64,000 nt of DNA from positions 34,453,063 to 34,517,062 of the forward strand of contig OZ017795.1 of NCBI GenBank assembly GCA_963969395.1. The letters run 5' to 3'. This stretch comes from Pseudoscleropodium purum (lineage: Eukaryota; Streptophyta; Bryopsida; Hypnales; Brachytheciaceae). Below the pieces are notes generated by a model. The model saw only the letters and a program-made list of their open reading frames with translations, was not told where the DNA came from and made no database searches. A program made the translations under genes and the position numbers. Below, in pieces: positions 11,200 through 24,800 of the stretch; positions within the stretch are counted from its first letter, which is position 1; every line of letters begins with the position of its first letter.

Positions 11200-12899
11200 A
11201 TGGTGATAAGGCTAGCTAAGCAGTGAGTGCAACAATTTGTTTTTGGTAACTATTATCATCAATAATAAAGAAATCTTGTATGTGTATATGATATAAACTA
11301 TAATTATATTTATTATTATCTCATTAGCTTTTAGAATATATACAAGATCAATTATTATGCATTCTTGACTATTTGTCTTAAAAATAAAACCCTAGAATAT
11401 TAGATAGGATCAAAATTACATTTCATACATCTATAGCATTAATTAAAGGACTGGCAACCAAATTTAAACTTAAGAAATAAGAGTGTATGAAGATCATTTT
11501 ATAATAGAAACTTCTAAAGGTAAATCCCATATTAATTCAAATTACAAGTAACATTTAGCCGCAAAACATTAGACTTTTTGACCATTCCCTTCATTAAAAA
11601 GAACCCCTATATTATAGTCCTAGGTTGTTGTAAAGCAAAACTTAGACTACATGTGTTCCATAAACAATAAGTGGACAAAATGAATCATAAATAGAATGAA
11701 TCATAAATGGAAGGTTGATTGAACTTAGATTAGACATGTTATGTTTTAATATTATAAGATGATGAAGTATTTGGAGAATATTTGGAGGGTTCAAGAATAG
11801 AATTCATCCACTTTGACATTTATAGCCATTCAATGTAGAAAATTGCTTGCAAAGAGCCATTGGGCTATAGAACACTTTGGCCATGACAACATTGGGTCAA
11901 TACTTTTATTTTTATTCTTACTTATGAAAAATGATTGCTTATACTTTACTTTATCTTTATTTTCCTTGTGAATTAATTTCATTTAATTTTTTAAAATAAT
12001 AATAAATTTTCTATTTTTATATGCCAATTAAATTTTAGAATGACAAAATATAATTTAAAAATTCTTAGAACTCATGGTATGAACGTCAATACTATAGATG
12101 ATTTTTCATATTCAAAGGATTGAAAAATGAATAAGACAAGAGATTAGAAGGGCTTAGTTGTTACTTTTGTGGCATTAACAAATGATAAATAAATGGTTGT
12201 AGCAACGAGTCTAGTCATACTAGTAGAAGTGAACATATCATAGACTTTGGCAAAGACAAATTCTAACTTGGAATAACTACAAATTAATTTCTAATTCTAA
12301 CACATCATCAAAGTTCATTCTTAGAATTCTAGATGGAACTCTTGGATCATTAAGAATTTGAAGCACTAATGGTCACATTTGGGGAGATCATAGATTGCAG
12401 ATTGCCCAAAATGTAAAATTCAAAGCACTCCAAGCTCATGAAACAAACACTATCAAGTAGACAAGGGCTTGAAAAACTTGGACTTTCAAATATACCAAAA
12501 ATCATCTTAAGGTAGCCAACTAAAATCTACAACATCAAAATCCAAAAGTCAAATAGATATGAGGTGCAACTAGGCTCTATATTTCAAGCAAGCAACTTGA
12601 AACTATCCCATAGCATCAAGAGTCAGCCTTCAACATGCCCGAAATTTCATGAAATTTGCCATTAATTTTTAAAGAATAAGGACTCAATAATTCATATGCT
12701 AAAATATACTTGGGTGCCATCAATCAAAATAGAACAATCATCCACAACCAATGCTTATGCAAACAATCACTACAAGGGAATGGCATCCTATACGACAGAG
12801 AATTAACAAATAGACTTCCTCACTTATCAATTCAGACATTTCCTTCACATTGAGTCAACTTTTTGTCAATATTATAATTCTGTCCACGTAGAAACCCTA
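11200..12899. other. AT-rich spacer, nothing recognised
   Basis: The start of the 20 kb spacer between the two inverted hAT copies. I see no frame or motif that supports a gene. Confidence 0.5.
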
Positions 12900-13289
12900 C
12901 AGCCACCTTCTCTAGTGGCTCTCTTGTTTGAGGTCTAGGGAGTGCAATCTAAGAATCTAAGTCTTGCATGACACATGCCCAATTTCAAGATCCCATACAA
13001 TCTATGCACGTTCACATTCCTATGCAATTCCGACCTTAGCTTCATTCGAGCCCAAGAATGAAACATTGTGTTATAGAGCACAAGAGCTATAGTCGGAGTT
13101 GATGGAAGCGAAGTTGGGTGTTTTGAAGTGACCTAGCTAGAGTGCAAGGACGACATTTGTAATGCTTGCTTTTTGAAATTTTTGCTCAAGGTTGTTTCAG
13201 TGGATTTGTTAGCTATGGGGATGGAGAAAGGAAGGTCGTACAAGAATTTTGATGGAAAATAGGGGTTTTCGCATCCCAATACTCCTTCG

Positions 13290-14830
13290 ATGGCTGGGGC
13301 TTTCAGCGACAACGCTTCTGAGTATCCTGTAGTGCTTGGTATGCTCAATCATCTTTCTTTCTCTTTATCTTCTATTTTTTTCCTTGTGATCAATTACTTT
13401 TCTTTTCTTTTCAAATTTGAAAATAATCAGAATTGGAGTTGAATGGATTCGGAAATTGATTTTTTGAATAATGAGCAAGAAATGTGTGCTTCGTTTTTTG
13501 GGTGTTCCATGAAACTATTGTTATCAACTTTAGTTATTTGAGCGGACCGAAAGATGTGACTTGAATTGGACTTAGAGCTAGTGTTGAGTGAAATTAGGTC
13601 AAAAGTGGGGTAAGTTTGTGTCGTTGCAAAGGGGTTGGAAAATGTGCAATTTTCTTCATTAATTCTAGTGTCAAGAATTTAGTGCCATCTGAATCATGTT
13701 TTGCAGACTATGATCAGTGAATTGGTCAATTTTAGAAAATGAAATCTCGGCCCTTATAAGAATTTCAGTATTTCTTCTTTGATATCTATATTTTATAGTC
13801 CGTCAAAGTAAGCAAAGGAATGATTGTTGCTACTTTTGTAATGTAGGTGTGCTTAAAGTTTTACCACATGCAAATTTCATGTAAGAATGTTGTTGATTGC
13901 TTGCAAGGTATCCAGTGCTTGAAAATTATCTAGGGCTCCGGGTGTTATTAGGAGTCATAGTATCCAAGCCCACAAGTTTAGGTATGTTATCACTAGTGCA
14001 ATGAAATCACTTATCATCATCGATGACTTCCCTTCTAAAGGCTTGGTTTTGGATGATTCTTGTAAGTTGTCACTATCGTTCTTTAAGTAAGGCTATGTTA
14101 TTAGAATTACAATTGCAAGCGTGCTTGAAAATAGAAGATGTTGATACAATGTTTTGAGGGTCACTGTGAATGTCTAATAACTTTATTGACCCCTATCTCT
14201 CTTTTCATTATATTTTTTCATGTACTGTGTATCAAACACAAAGTACAATATGGTGGCATAAGAATTCTCTATAGTTTTCTGTTTAAATATGCCCATGCCA
14301 TTCCAAGGCTCTTCTGTAGACATTCCTATGATAGTTATAGTTTCAGTGTTTTGGATTCTTGAATCCAAATGCTAGTGTTCCAAATTTTGTCTCCATATTT
14401 TGGATTCAATAACAATTGCAAATTGTCCGAGTTGATGGGATCTTGATGACTTTGGATATTTAAATTGTGTAGAATCTGATTACTTTGCAAACTTTTCCTT
14501 TTGTATCGTGCCATTTATGTGTTTTACTTTGATGCACTTTAATCACCCTAAACCGATTTTAGCGTTGTTTTCATCAAACTTGAGCTACTTCTAATTATGA
14601 ATATCACATTTGGGACTATTGTTATTGCAGGTCAAGAGACAGTTGACCTGACATGAAAGCTATGGTGGCCATGTTGCATGAAGGCCTGGACATTGAGATT
14701 CTTCGTCTCGTTTAGGAGCATGAGGGTGACTGGGTTGTGTCCAGTAAAGGGCAACACAGTCTTGGTCACTTGAACTCTGATAACTTTGAAACAAGTTCCT
14801 TGATGAGCAAAACATATCCTAGGTCATCTT
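13290..14830 (+). pseudogene. Possible fragment of an unidentified gene
   Basis: Around 13290-13340 a short frame starting MAGAFSDNASEYPVVLG is followed by a plausible donor (GGTATGC). Near 14630 a plausible acceptor (TTATTGCAG) precedes QETVDLT and then, in a different reading frame, a segment reading KAMVAMLHEGLDIEILRLV with a stop codon after it and EHEGDWVVSSKG beyond. The base composition is less AT-biased than the neighbourhood. This could be a decayed two-exon gene or gene fragment. No family is recognised and the exon link is a guess. Confidence 0.22.
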
Positions 14831-16400
14831 TTTTGGAATGTCTTCTTTGGTGAATAGAGTAGCAAGTTTCTCCTCTTCTTTGGCAAATCAAAACTTGCCA
14901 ACTTTGGAGATTTGGGTGGATGGATCAAATCTTGCTGGAAATCTTGAAAGTAGGATTAAATGATGGCTAAAGGATTCACACTTTTGTATTTTTCATAATT
15001 TTGCAAAGGTGTTCATGGGAACAGTGTGGTAGGATATGTTTCTAGGATTTATTAGTTTAAAAATTGAAGCATAAAAGCCTCAATCTAACAAAAGAGTGAA
15101 GTAGGATATATTTCTAGGATTTTGCTACTCATTGTTGAGAAGTATTGAAGGCAAAAGTGGAGACTACTTGTGGAGGTTCTAAAGTTCAGTGCTTCTGTTT
15201 TTTTAGAATAACAACAGATAGGGCTCTTTATAAAGTGAAGTGTGACTTTGTGGAAGCTGCAACTCAAAGAGCTAAAGCTATAATCAACTAGTGCATTCTT
15301 CAAATCAATTCTATAGATCCAAATCCTTTCCACATGTGAGTATGCCCAAATACGATTGTTCAACTAATACTTTTCTTGATTTTTCTGTATCTATAGATTT
15401 ATATACTTGCCCTTAAGAGAAACTAGAGTGTCCATTACGGTTTGTGTGAAGAGCATGTACTAGGTATCTATTTCGTTTTTGAGAGTGCTTTTGAGTGTTT
15501 CTTTTTTGCATGTTGTACATTCCATTCTAAAGTGCATATCATGTATGAAGAGTTTGAATGATGAAGAATGACTTTTGTGGTATTGAGTGCATGTGGGACC
15601 TTAGCTTGATATTGAAGCTGTGAAGATTTGTTGTGTTTGCAGGTATGTGCACAGTATCTTTTACAACTTTGCTATGAATGGAGACTTTTCCTTGATGCTG
15701 AATTAGAGGGATTCGATTTGTAAAAACTAAGACAATAGAAATTTGTGAAAACGATATTCAAAGCAAGCACTCCAATGGCTATTGAAAAGTACAAGTTGAC
15801 AAAATTTTTGTCGTAATTCACAAAAGAATGACAAAGTTTTGTCAATGTTATGATTGAATCAACATGTTCCCACTGACAAGACAAATCACATATGACACAA
15901 AACTCCTTGTAGTGCAAGTTCTTCAATTTGTAAAGGCAAGCAATGATTTCATCTTGGTATAAAGCAAAATCAATCATATCATCCTGCCCTTAGTTGTAAT
16001 AATATCCACAACTTGTAGTGTTTTGAATGATAGTGTAAGAAATTATCTAGTACATTGAGTGTGAAAACACTTTGTCAATCAATTGGTTATTTAAAACATA
16101 CACATAAGGTAGTTGACCCATTTCCAACCAAGGACCTATACTTGTTATATAGGCTCCTCGCTTTCCAATCAGTAGGAGAAAAGCAATGCTTAGCACATGC
16201 AATCAATTGGTTTGAAAAGTCAATCAAAATCTCCAAATTCAGTCTATCTGTCAATAATGGAAGCAACACCTATATACATACATACATATGCATTCAGGAT
16301 GGTTTTCTAGAGAAGCACTTGGACTCATGTATAGAGGTAGTGCAACCAGACCTAAAGGATGCAAGACGAACGGAAAGCATGAGATAGGTTGCCAATTTCT
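14831..16400. other. AT-rich spacer, no supported gene
   Basis: Only short frames occur, with no recognisable motif and no partner elsewhere in the window. Confidence 0.45.
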
Positions 16401-16404
16401 TTTC

Positions 16405-17790
16405 ATGGGTATGGATGGATTTCAAACTTCCATCAAACGGCAATGGCATCGTGCATGTGCACCACCATGACCAAGTTCTCAACATCTAGCTCACCATCTC
16501 TTTATACACGCTGCCACTCATACATGACACTCCAAATGGGACCAAACCGCAAAATAAGTTCTTCATTCCAAGCATGAAGGTCTTCCAAAGTTTGACTATC
16601 CAACATGCACCATCCCTCCACGAAACAATTTGCTCATAGCATGCCATGATGTCCACAACAACCAACAAAATCTAATCGATCTTCCAAGAAGGAGAATCAA
16701 ATCAACTACCACTGCAATCAAACCAACCACCTTGTAAAAACTAATATAAACTATTGTCAGTTGGAAGAAAACATAAATCGAGTAGACGATGAAAGTGGCC
16801 AACAGGCCAAGTACCCAAATTGTTGGTCCACCAACAATGAGGAGGATCACATGGAGCGCACTCCATAAGAACATTCCTAGGTGGCTCAACAGCCACGAAC
16901 TCGCTGAAGGCCAAAGCAAAGTTGGTTGTAGAGGTCGGGATTGTATGGGGCAGGCGCGTCCATCCATACAAGAATCTCACACTCCTCAGCATACTCCTTG
17001 GGGCAACAAGCCATCGCCATTGGATTACTATCCGACAAGAAACCTTGATCCGGTTAGAATGCTGGTCTGTCATCGACTTCTTCCCTAACAACAATTGCTC
17101 CTAGAAATGAGAAGAAAGAACGGCTCTTGTTCTAATGAGCTAAAGAATGTGCTTCAAATTGAAAAACCTTGAAGTGGAATCAAATGGCAAGCACTTGCTC
17201 CAATTGCTATCCTGGTTTGCAGATACACGAGGAGAGGATTACGAAAGCAGTTGATGTTCAAGGTGAAGAGGGGAGTGAAGAAGTGCGGAACGAAGGCGAA
17301 AGTTGGTACTATATTTTGACACTTCCTTGAAATGCATGGAAATGCTGACTTACTATATTGTAGATTGTCTAGATTTAGCTGAACCTCTGACTAGAAACAA
17401 AATCAACCATTACACTAGAATCAATCAACAATTAGTTGTGAGAGAAGCCATCTTGGTCTCTTGGGACTAAGACATGCAATTTCGTAGAGAGATGTGGCCA
17501 TGTGGGGGTTGAGGATTACCTGAGAATCAGTTGTCTACCGAAACCCAAGCTAGGACCCAGCTAGGTTTTAGAATGGCTTTGAGTGCAACAATTGCATCAT
17601 TTTCTTATTCTCTCTTGGAAAGGTTTCAGCAATGCCTTCTAATTGGGGCTTTTTATTCTAGCCAATCAACAGGTTGCAAAGCTTTTGCTAGAGTTTCTCA
17701 ACAAGCTTAGATTCAATCCAATCTTCTTCATCTTATTCTCCTGGAGGTACTTTGCTGCTTTTCTTGCAATAAAAGAAAGTTGACTAGCTT
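16405..17790 (-). pseudogene. Decayed membrane-protein gene, copy A
   Basis: On -, the unit begins with an upstream region (17100-17790), then a probable start near 17021 giving MAMACCPKEYAEECEILVWM. After a frameshift it continues into a hydrophobic region (about 16596-16967) with two or three likely membrane helices, for example FLWSALHVILLIVGG and LGLLATFIVYSIYVFF. Beyond that, tryptophan-rich fragments continue to about 16400. The unit recurs as copies B, C and D in this spacer, all on - and all broken in different places. Comparing copies suggests a start M-x-M-x-C-x3-E-Y-x-x-E-C-E-I-L. I do not recognise the family. Confidence 0.5.
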
Positions 17791-18059
17791 CAAGATTAAT
17801 TGAAGATCAATGTTTGGGTAGAACCGCTAGGTAATTCAATGTGAGACAGTGGAATTCAGACAAAAGACAAAATTCAAACAAAACCCAACTGCAATTTGAC
17901 ATAGTTAGAAAAAAATCAATGAAAAAATTTGTATAATTTCTATTCAGAGCAATATAGAGAAAAACAGGACTTGCTACTTGAAAACTAGTTGAATATGGGA
18001 ATTAAAGGAAAGTAGATGGTAAAACTCAAAAAACATTTCAAACACTATTGAAAATAATT
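17791..18059. other. Spacer between membrane-gene copies A and B
   Basis: AT-rich sequence without a supported gene, lying between two homologous units. It may be diverged flank of the duplication. Confidence 0.4.
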
Positions 18060-19455
18060 GTCGGCCATGGATTCCACACTTACATCAAAGGGCAATAACT
18101 TGCATCACCTCTTCACACCACCATGCCTAGGTTTTTAACTTTGGGTTCTTTGTCCATTTATACAAGTTGCCACCTATACACAACACTCTAATCACAATAA
18201 GCTTTGAAAATTCAGCTATCATTATAGATGTGAAGTTCTTCTAAAGTAGAACTGTCAAGCAAGCACCCCTCTTCCAATTGAACCAATTGTCGAGTGGTGG
18301 AGGGAAAGACCAACAAAAGCTAATCAATTGAACAAGGAAGAAGACGAAATCAACTACCACCGCAATCAAACCAAGCACTACATAAATAATACAAAACGAA
18401 ATGCCCATTAAACCAAAATTTAAAACTGAGTTCTAGAGAAATACGGTCAACAAGTTGAGCATCCAAAATATTGGTCCACAGACGATGAGGAGCATCACAT
18501 GGAGTGCCCTCCCTAGGAAAATATCCAACGGGCTTGGAAGCCATGAGCTCGTGAGAAGGCCAAAGCAAAGATACTAGTAGAGGCTGAGATTGAGCAGGGC
18601 AAGAGCATCCACATATACAAGAATCTCACACCTTGGCATACTCCATGTGGTAACAATTCATGGCCATTGAAGCACAGCGTTGCAAAAAACTCTAATCCGG
18701 TATTGCTAGTCTATCTTCAAATTTTTCTTCTTTGCCAACAATTGTAATTAGAAATGAGGAGAAGAATAGCTCCAGTCTTAACTAGCACCGATATGAATGA
18801 AATGAAGAGTGAAGCCTTGAAGTGGGATTAGATTGCAAGCACTTGTTCCAATTGCTACCATGGTTTGTAGATATAGAAGGAGAAGATTGTAAAAGCAGGC
18901 GATGCTTAAGGTGAAGAAGGGAGTAAAGAAGCTATGGATGGAAGGTGAAGGCCATTATTGACACATTCCTGAAATGGAGATGCCATCTAACTGCACTGTA
19001 GATTGTCTATTCTAAGCGTTGAAAATGTCCACTTTCAGTTGGACCTCTAACCAAGAATGAAATCAACCATTGCACGAGAATCAATCAACAAATCTTTGTG
19101 GAAGAAGCCATCTTGGTCTCTTAGGACCAAATCTAGCAATTTCGTAGAGATGTGGCTATATGGGGTTTGAGGATTACTTGAGATTCAACTGTCCACCGAA
19201 ACCCAAGCTAGGACCTAGCCAAGTTTTGGAATGGCTTTGAGTGCAACAATTGAATCATTGTTCTTGTTTACATTTTGTTCTCTCATGGAAAGATTTCAAA
19301 TTGGCCCTTGGGGCTTTTTTTTTAAGCAAAACAACAGGATGCAGAGCCGTTGCTAGGTTGTCTCAAGTCTCAACAAGCTTAGATTCATTCAAGTCTTCAT
19401 CCTCTTTATCGCCTCAAGGTACTTTGCTACTTTTCTTCCAATGAAAGGAGCTTTT
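18060..19455 (-). pseudogene. Decayed membrane-protein gene, copy B
   Basis: Copy B aligns with copy A over most of its length, from the C-terminal fragments (near 18065) through the hydrophobic segment (18350-18570) to the upstream region (18730-19455, matching 17100-17790). A start MAMNCY near 18665 reads only a few residues before a stop, so this copy is dead. The order and strand match copy A, so the two look like a diverged tandem duplication. Confidence 0.5.
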
Positions 19456-20089
19456 GAATTGAGATGAACTACAATAGCTACTCATCTTACCAAGAAAAGA
19501 GGCTGTGAATCCCCTGAAACTACAGAAGTGGAAGCCTTTGGTACTACAGGTAGAACCTCTTTTAGTGTATGGTGTCCAAACTATGCACTAAGAGAGGCTT
19601 ATGCATTTAGAGAGGTCATTGAGGAACAAGTGTCTTTCCTAGAGGAGTCACATGAATACATGTCTTTTCATCTTGACTGCATGTGCAAAACCATCTATTG
19701 TTTACAAACTCTCCTATTGGATATTATGCAATAAGTGAGGTTGTAGTAAGCAAGGTTGTTGTAAGAGAGGTTCTACTGATACTAAAGTTTATTTGGAGCC
19801 TTTGTAGATGATTTTTTAATTTTTGACAACTTTGCACCAAAAACTTACCTCATTTAGGTAGTATCTACAATTATGCCAGAAAACAATTGGTGAAATTTGG
19901 GATGAAATCTCAAAAAAAATGTCCCCAAGAGATGGAAGCTTTGCCAAAATTTAAATGAAGTTTATTCATGTTAGATAATATTGTGCATGAAATTATGTAT
20001 ATGGTGGATGAATGTTCCCTTCCAAAATGTTTTTGTAGAATTGAATGAAACAATGGCTTTTGCTCTAACTAAGACAAGTTTGAATAAAT
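19456..20089. other. AT-rich spacer, no supported gene
   Basis: Short frames occur, the longest about 68 codons, without recognisable features. Most likely non-coding. Confidence 0.4.
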
Positions 20090-20300
20090 TAAGTAATAAT
20101 TTTGAATTAGAAAGTGTTGAAGTTGAATAAGATTGCAAGCACTTCTTACAATTGCTACCCATAATTTCAAGTATACAAGGAGAGGGTTGAAAGAAAGAAA
20201 TGTGGAAGAAAATTCTTTGAAAGCCATGGCCTCAATTATTCTTTTGAATAGAGATCATGCCAATATCAAATAATTGACACGGAGTTGTAGATTATAGTCA
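20090..20300 (-). repeat. Fifth fragment of the membrane-gene unit (upstream part only)
   Basis: This stretch is a diverged copy of the region upstream of the membrane gene (compare 17150-17360 and 18800-18990), with shared words such as GATTGCAAGCACTT and ACAAGGAGAGG. No coding part of the gene accompanies it. Confidence 0.45.
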
Positions 20301-20929
20301 GGTCACTCAGGTGGTCTAGTGACATTGCTAGTTGCAATTTTTAATCCTTAAATGTTGATGCGGACAAACAAATATTGGATGGATGATAGAGAATTCTTGT
20401 AGTAGGATAGAACTCCAACTAGTCATCCTTAGAATTTTGTAGTGAAAAAAAGAAGGTCTTCTATAGTAGTTTGACTTTCAATGAGAGCTTTTGAATTTTT
20501 TAAATCAATGATTTCCACAATATCGAAGAGGATGATTTCCACAGTCACAAAGTCTTTGTTTAAGGATTAATTAACACAATGGGCTTTACAAGATTGTTCC
20601 AAAATAAAATAAAATGAGTGTTGACTAACAATGTTGTATTGAATTGCAGATTGTCTATCCAAAGTGCTAATAATACCTACTTTTGGTTGGACATGTGATA
20701 AGGCAAGATTTCACCCTCAACCATTGCTCTTGTGTGCTTAAATTGAGAAGTCATAATTGCACATCTATATTTGGATGAATCATTCAACATCTTCACTCCA
20801 TCTTTAGGAGGGACTTCCATTCATAGTTAGGAATTGGAAAACAACCAAGATTAAGATATGTTTTCACCAATTGCCATAATGTTTACAATTCTATATGCAT
20901 AGAGAACAACTAAAGTTTGGAAGTAGCTT
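20301..20929. other. AT-rich spacer, no supported gene
   Basis: No coding, RNA or repeat structure that I can support was seen here. Confidence 0.4.
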
Positions 20930-21190
20930 TGTTTTGTTGTCAAACTAAAGGTTTAAGTCTAATGTTAACCTCTAAAGACATTAGAGACTACATTTTCACC
21001 AAAACTACTCCAAAATTGCCATTTCTAATATATTAAGTACCAAATTTTAAATGAAAATTTTTTTTTGACATATGTAACCACAAAATCTTATAGTATACTA
21101 TTTTGGAAGATGTGGAAAATTTTTCAAAAATTTCCACCTTATAGATTGCAAGATATTAGTACTTGATTTGACCCCAAAAATATTTTTTTG
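20930..21190 (+). repeat. Dispersed repeat, diverged copy of a hAT-internal sequence
   Basis: By eye this aligns with 4430-4690 inside the left hAT copy, sharing the order of words such as CATATGTAACC, AAAATCTTRTAGTA, GATGTGGAAAA, TCCACC and TTGCAAGATATTAG. It lies outside any hAT element. The sequence is therefore an older genomic repeat that the hAT element contains rather than owns. Confidence 0.55.
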
Positions 21191-24004
21191 GCCTTGCAAA
21201 AAACCAAGCAGCTACACTTCACAAGGTCACATTTGTATGAAAAAATGTCTAAAAGAGTGGTAACTATTTAGGTTTATTCTTGAAGGAAAGTTGAATATAT
21301 ATTTGAAAATTTTTAGATCATTTCGAATTGTACAACATATAGAAAAAAAATAGTAAGTAGGAAGAAGTAGAAAATGATTCAACACACTAAATTGTTGAGA
21401 ATTTAAATATAAAATTGAAAAATGACAATTCCAATTGTTGGAATGTGGTAATAAATAATATAAATTATATGCTATGATTTTTTTCAAATGATATTAAAAA
21501 TTGTGTTAAATAAAAGACTCCAAAGTTCATTTAGAATAGGAGATCTATAAATGCCCACAAACTAAAACACCTCATAACTTTCATCTCATCAATAAAAATG
21601 GAATGGTTTAAATCTTTCCATATATACATAAATCTAGAAAATCAATTTCAAATTTTATTTTTGAAGAAAGTGATTTTTTAAGAAAATTTTGGACTACCCG
21701 CCGAGCATTGAAAATTACATATCATGCAATAACTTTTGAACCATTTAGTCAAAAGTTATGAAAATTGTTGGGTCTTAAAGTTACTCTTTGGGCAAATGTT
21801 TTGTAAGAAATTCAAAGAGAAAAAAAAAATTCTCTTTTTATTGAACTATTCACTAACCTACAATTGCTAGGTTGTCAAAAAATGGAGTTTGGCACTTTAA
21901 AGGTTGAAATTAGTTTTTCAAAAATTAGAACGTAATCTCTCCCACTTTTCATGGATCTCAACCTAAAATTTTGTTAATAAACACTTAATATTCACCCTAT
22001 TCTATTCCCATCCTCAATTCTATCCCACAAAAATTGGAATTATTCCAACAAAGTTTCTTTTCCAATCGCAAATTTAAATGCATTGACCAATGACTCTTGT
22101 TTTGGGATCATGTTTTGAGGGCAAGGTTTGTTGAGAAGCTTGGTTAAAAATCTTCTATTCAAATTTTATCTCTATTTTCTTATTAATATATATTTATAAA
22201 GTCTTACATTTCTTTGGTGAATGCCAATCATTTCTACCTTGTTCTTGCACTCCTTAAAATTCTACATATTTGTTCATCAATTTTCATAGCCCAAATACAT
22301 AAGGTCAAAATAGATACTACAAAAGTAGAAATAGACTTGCTTGTCATCAATTGCAACAAGCAACTTGCATAAAGTAAACTTGCTTGTGACAAGTAGATTG
22401 AGTGGTTTATCATGTTGCCATTAGCCAAAAAAATCAGATTTTTTTTCTACTCAAAGACAAATGTGAGAAATGAAGGAAGTGACACTCCATTAAAAAATTT
22501 ATATTTTGGACAAAGTTTGAATTTGTTATAAATTTTGGAAGTGTGTTGTCCAATTGGCCCAAAAGAGTTTGTAGACTATTCCAAATTGAGCAAAAAATTG
22601 TTTCCATAATGGTCATCTTACCAACTAGAGCAATCACAACATTTTCTTAGATATGACATGAAGAAATAAGAAAATATTTTACTATAAGTTTACATTAGAA
22701 AGGTGTAAGTGTCCTATGACAGTCACTAATAACTCCATGACCATCTTCCAAGGCTTTAATTATGGCCACAAATCAACCTAATGTAGTCCTAATCCCATTT
22801 ATTGAAAAAAATCTTTTATAGGTTGATATAAGATTCTAATGGGTAGCTCTCTAGGTGTTTGTTACAGGTGGATTACTTATCATAGGCATGTTTACCGTAT
22901 ATGATGTGTATAAATATATTTGGCAATTTGTGGCCCAAAACTAACCTCATCTAGGGGCAAGCTACAAGCCAATTGGAAACTTGTGGTTTTTTGGAGCAAG
23001 TTACACCAATTCCATCCCAACTTAGACTTAAAATTCGCCAAATCTTTTTTATTATAATAAATTATGTAACTCAAATTGATTAATAGAGATCAATAAAGTT
23101 AAAAATCACAAAAGAAGGCTTTTTCATCCTTCAATTGATTCCTACATTGGCAATATAGAAAAGTCCAAAAAACTTATGATGATTTGATGGTTGTAAAGAC
23201 AAGCTCTTGAATTGTTGGACACAAGAAATGATCTAATCTTGATGAATTGTGTATGAAATAATTCCTAAAACAATAGAGGATTGAGCTCAAGTGAATTGGA
23301 CTAAAATAAACTAAAGGACTGCCAAAAGCCATGCTCATTGAGCTTGTCTATAGACACCTCCATTATCTTTTAACAAATGTATTTCCCTAGCCAAATTCTT
23401 TCTACCAAAGATGTAGAAATTTTTGTCTTCTTTTTAAAATATTAAATCAATTCAAAGTATGGATTTGGGAATTCTAAATTAAATATTAAAAAATAGGACA
23501 TTGTGCCTTATAATGTCTTCAACCATGATCCTCTCAAAATATTGTTTTGTTCTTATCTATAATCTAAATTCACCATCAATTTTGTATTGACCATGTCATA
23601 TAGTGCATACTACCTTTTGGTGCCTCCATTCATGGTAGACTTTTTCAAAGACGAGGGGACCATTTCTTTATAAATTATTATACCTTATGAGACAAAAGGT
23701 ATTTCTAAATTCCTTATGTCATAAAATATAATCAATATTGATTAAAAAATGAGCTTTTTATGATTAGAAAATATGACTACAGTGAGTCATAAAATAAAAA
23801 AATGTGACTCAAGCAAAAAATACTATAGATGACTCGCAACATTATTGGGTTGAGTCATTCACTTTCAGTCATATGACTTAATGACTAGGCAATTATATTT
23901 TGCAATCATATGGATTTGGGGCATAACAAACCATTTTTAGACATATTTTTCCAATATGACGTATATATTGACTATCCTTGGAGGTTTGACTTTTTCATGA
24001 ACTA
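21191..24004. other. AT-rich spacer, no supported gene
   Basis: About 2.8 kb without a convincing gene. The region near 23760-23890 holds scattered ATATGACT and GAGTCAT words related to the tandem repeat that follows. Confidence 0.4.
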
Positions 24005-24262
24005 CTCGGGCAAAATAAAAAAATCCTACATGGAATATGACTCACTGTAGTCATATTTTTGTTGACGTGGAATATGACTGCAACGAGTCATATTTTAAGT
24101 GGTATGGAATATGACTGTAGTGTCATATTTTGAATCATATTTTAAGTGATGTGGAATATGACTATAGTGAATCATATTTTGATTGATGTAGCATATGACT
24201 ATAGTGAGTCATATTTTAGTTCATGTAGCATATGACTATAGTGAATCATATTTTTGTTCAAG
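24005..24262. repeat. Tandem repeat of about 45 bp with ATATGACT...AGTCATAT core
   Basis: Five or six imperfect units each contain GGAATATGACT or GCATATGACT, a short centre (ATAGTGA or GCAACG), then a near reverse complement (GTCATATTTT), so each unit could fold into a short hairpin. Spacing is about 40-47 bp. Looser relatives begin near 23765. The spacing, degeneracy and eukaryotic context do not fit a CRISPR array. Confidence 0.7.
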
Positions 24263-24439
24263 CTAGTACTAAAAGATAGTAAGAAATAAAAGCTAAGATG
24301 TAACAAGAGGCAACAAAAACTAAAACTAAAAACCAATAAAAAAAACAAAAATAAGACAAGTTAAGATGCAATAAAAAATAATAAGAGGGAAGAAATAACA
24401 AACAATAAAAAATAATGTCTAAAAGACAACAATTAAACA

Positions 24440-24800
24440 AGAGTTAAGATCCAATTGGAAGCAACAATCTTAAAACAACAACCTTGAAGTAACAATTTTG
24501 AAGCAATAATGAAGAGACAACAATAAAAAAACAATAACAAACTAACAACAACATTGAAGCAATATCAAACTATCAACAACTAAGAAGCAACAACAAACCA
24601 ACAACAACCAAAAATAAAAAACTAAGAAACAACAACAAAGAAGCAACAACAAATTACTTAGTAACAATTATAAAGCAACAACTATGAAACAATAACTATA
24701 AAGCAACAACAAATTAACAACTAAAATGTAAGAAGCAACAACATATTAGTAACAACTAAGAAACAACAACTAAAACACAACAACACAACAATTAAAACTT
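24440..24800. repeat. CAA/AAC-rich low-complexity tract
   Basis: About 360 bp is dominated by AACAACAA and AAGCAACAAC words on +, with no long frame. It looks like a degenerate trinucleotide simple repeat. Confidence 0.65.

Noticed and set aside
13133..13348. 71-codon frame on - near the possible gene fragment
   Set aside because: Short, no motif, and the plausible coding signal in this stretch is on the + strand.
24005..24262. CRISPR array
   Set aside because: Repeat units are degenerate, spacers are not unique, there are no cas genes, and the context is plant nuclear DNA.
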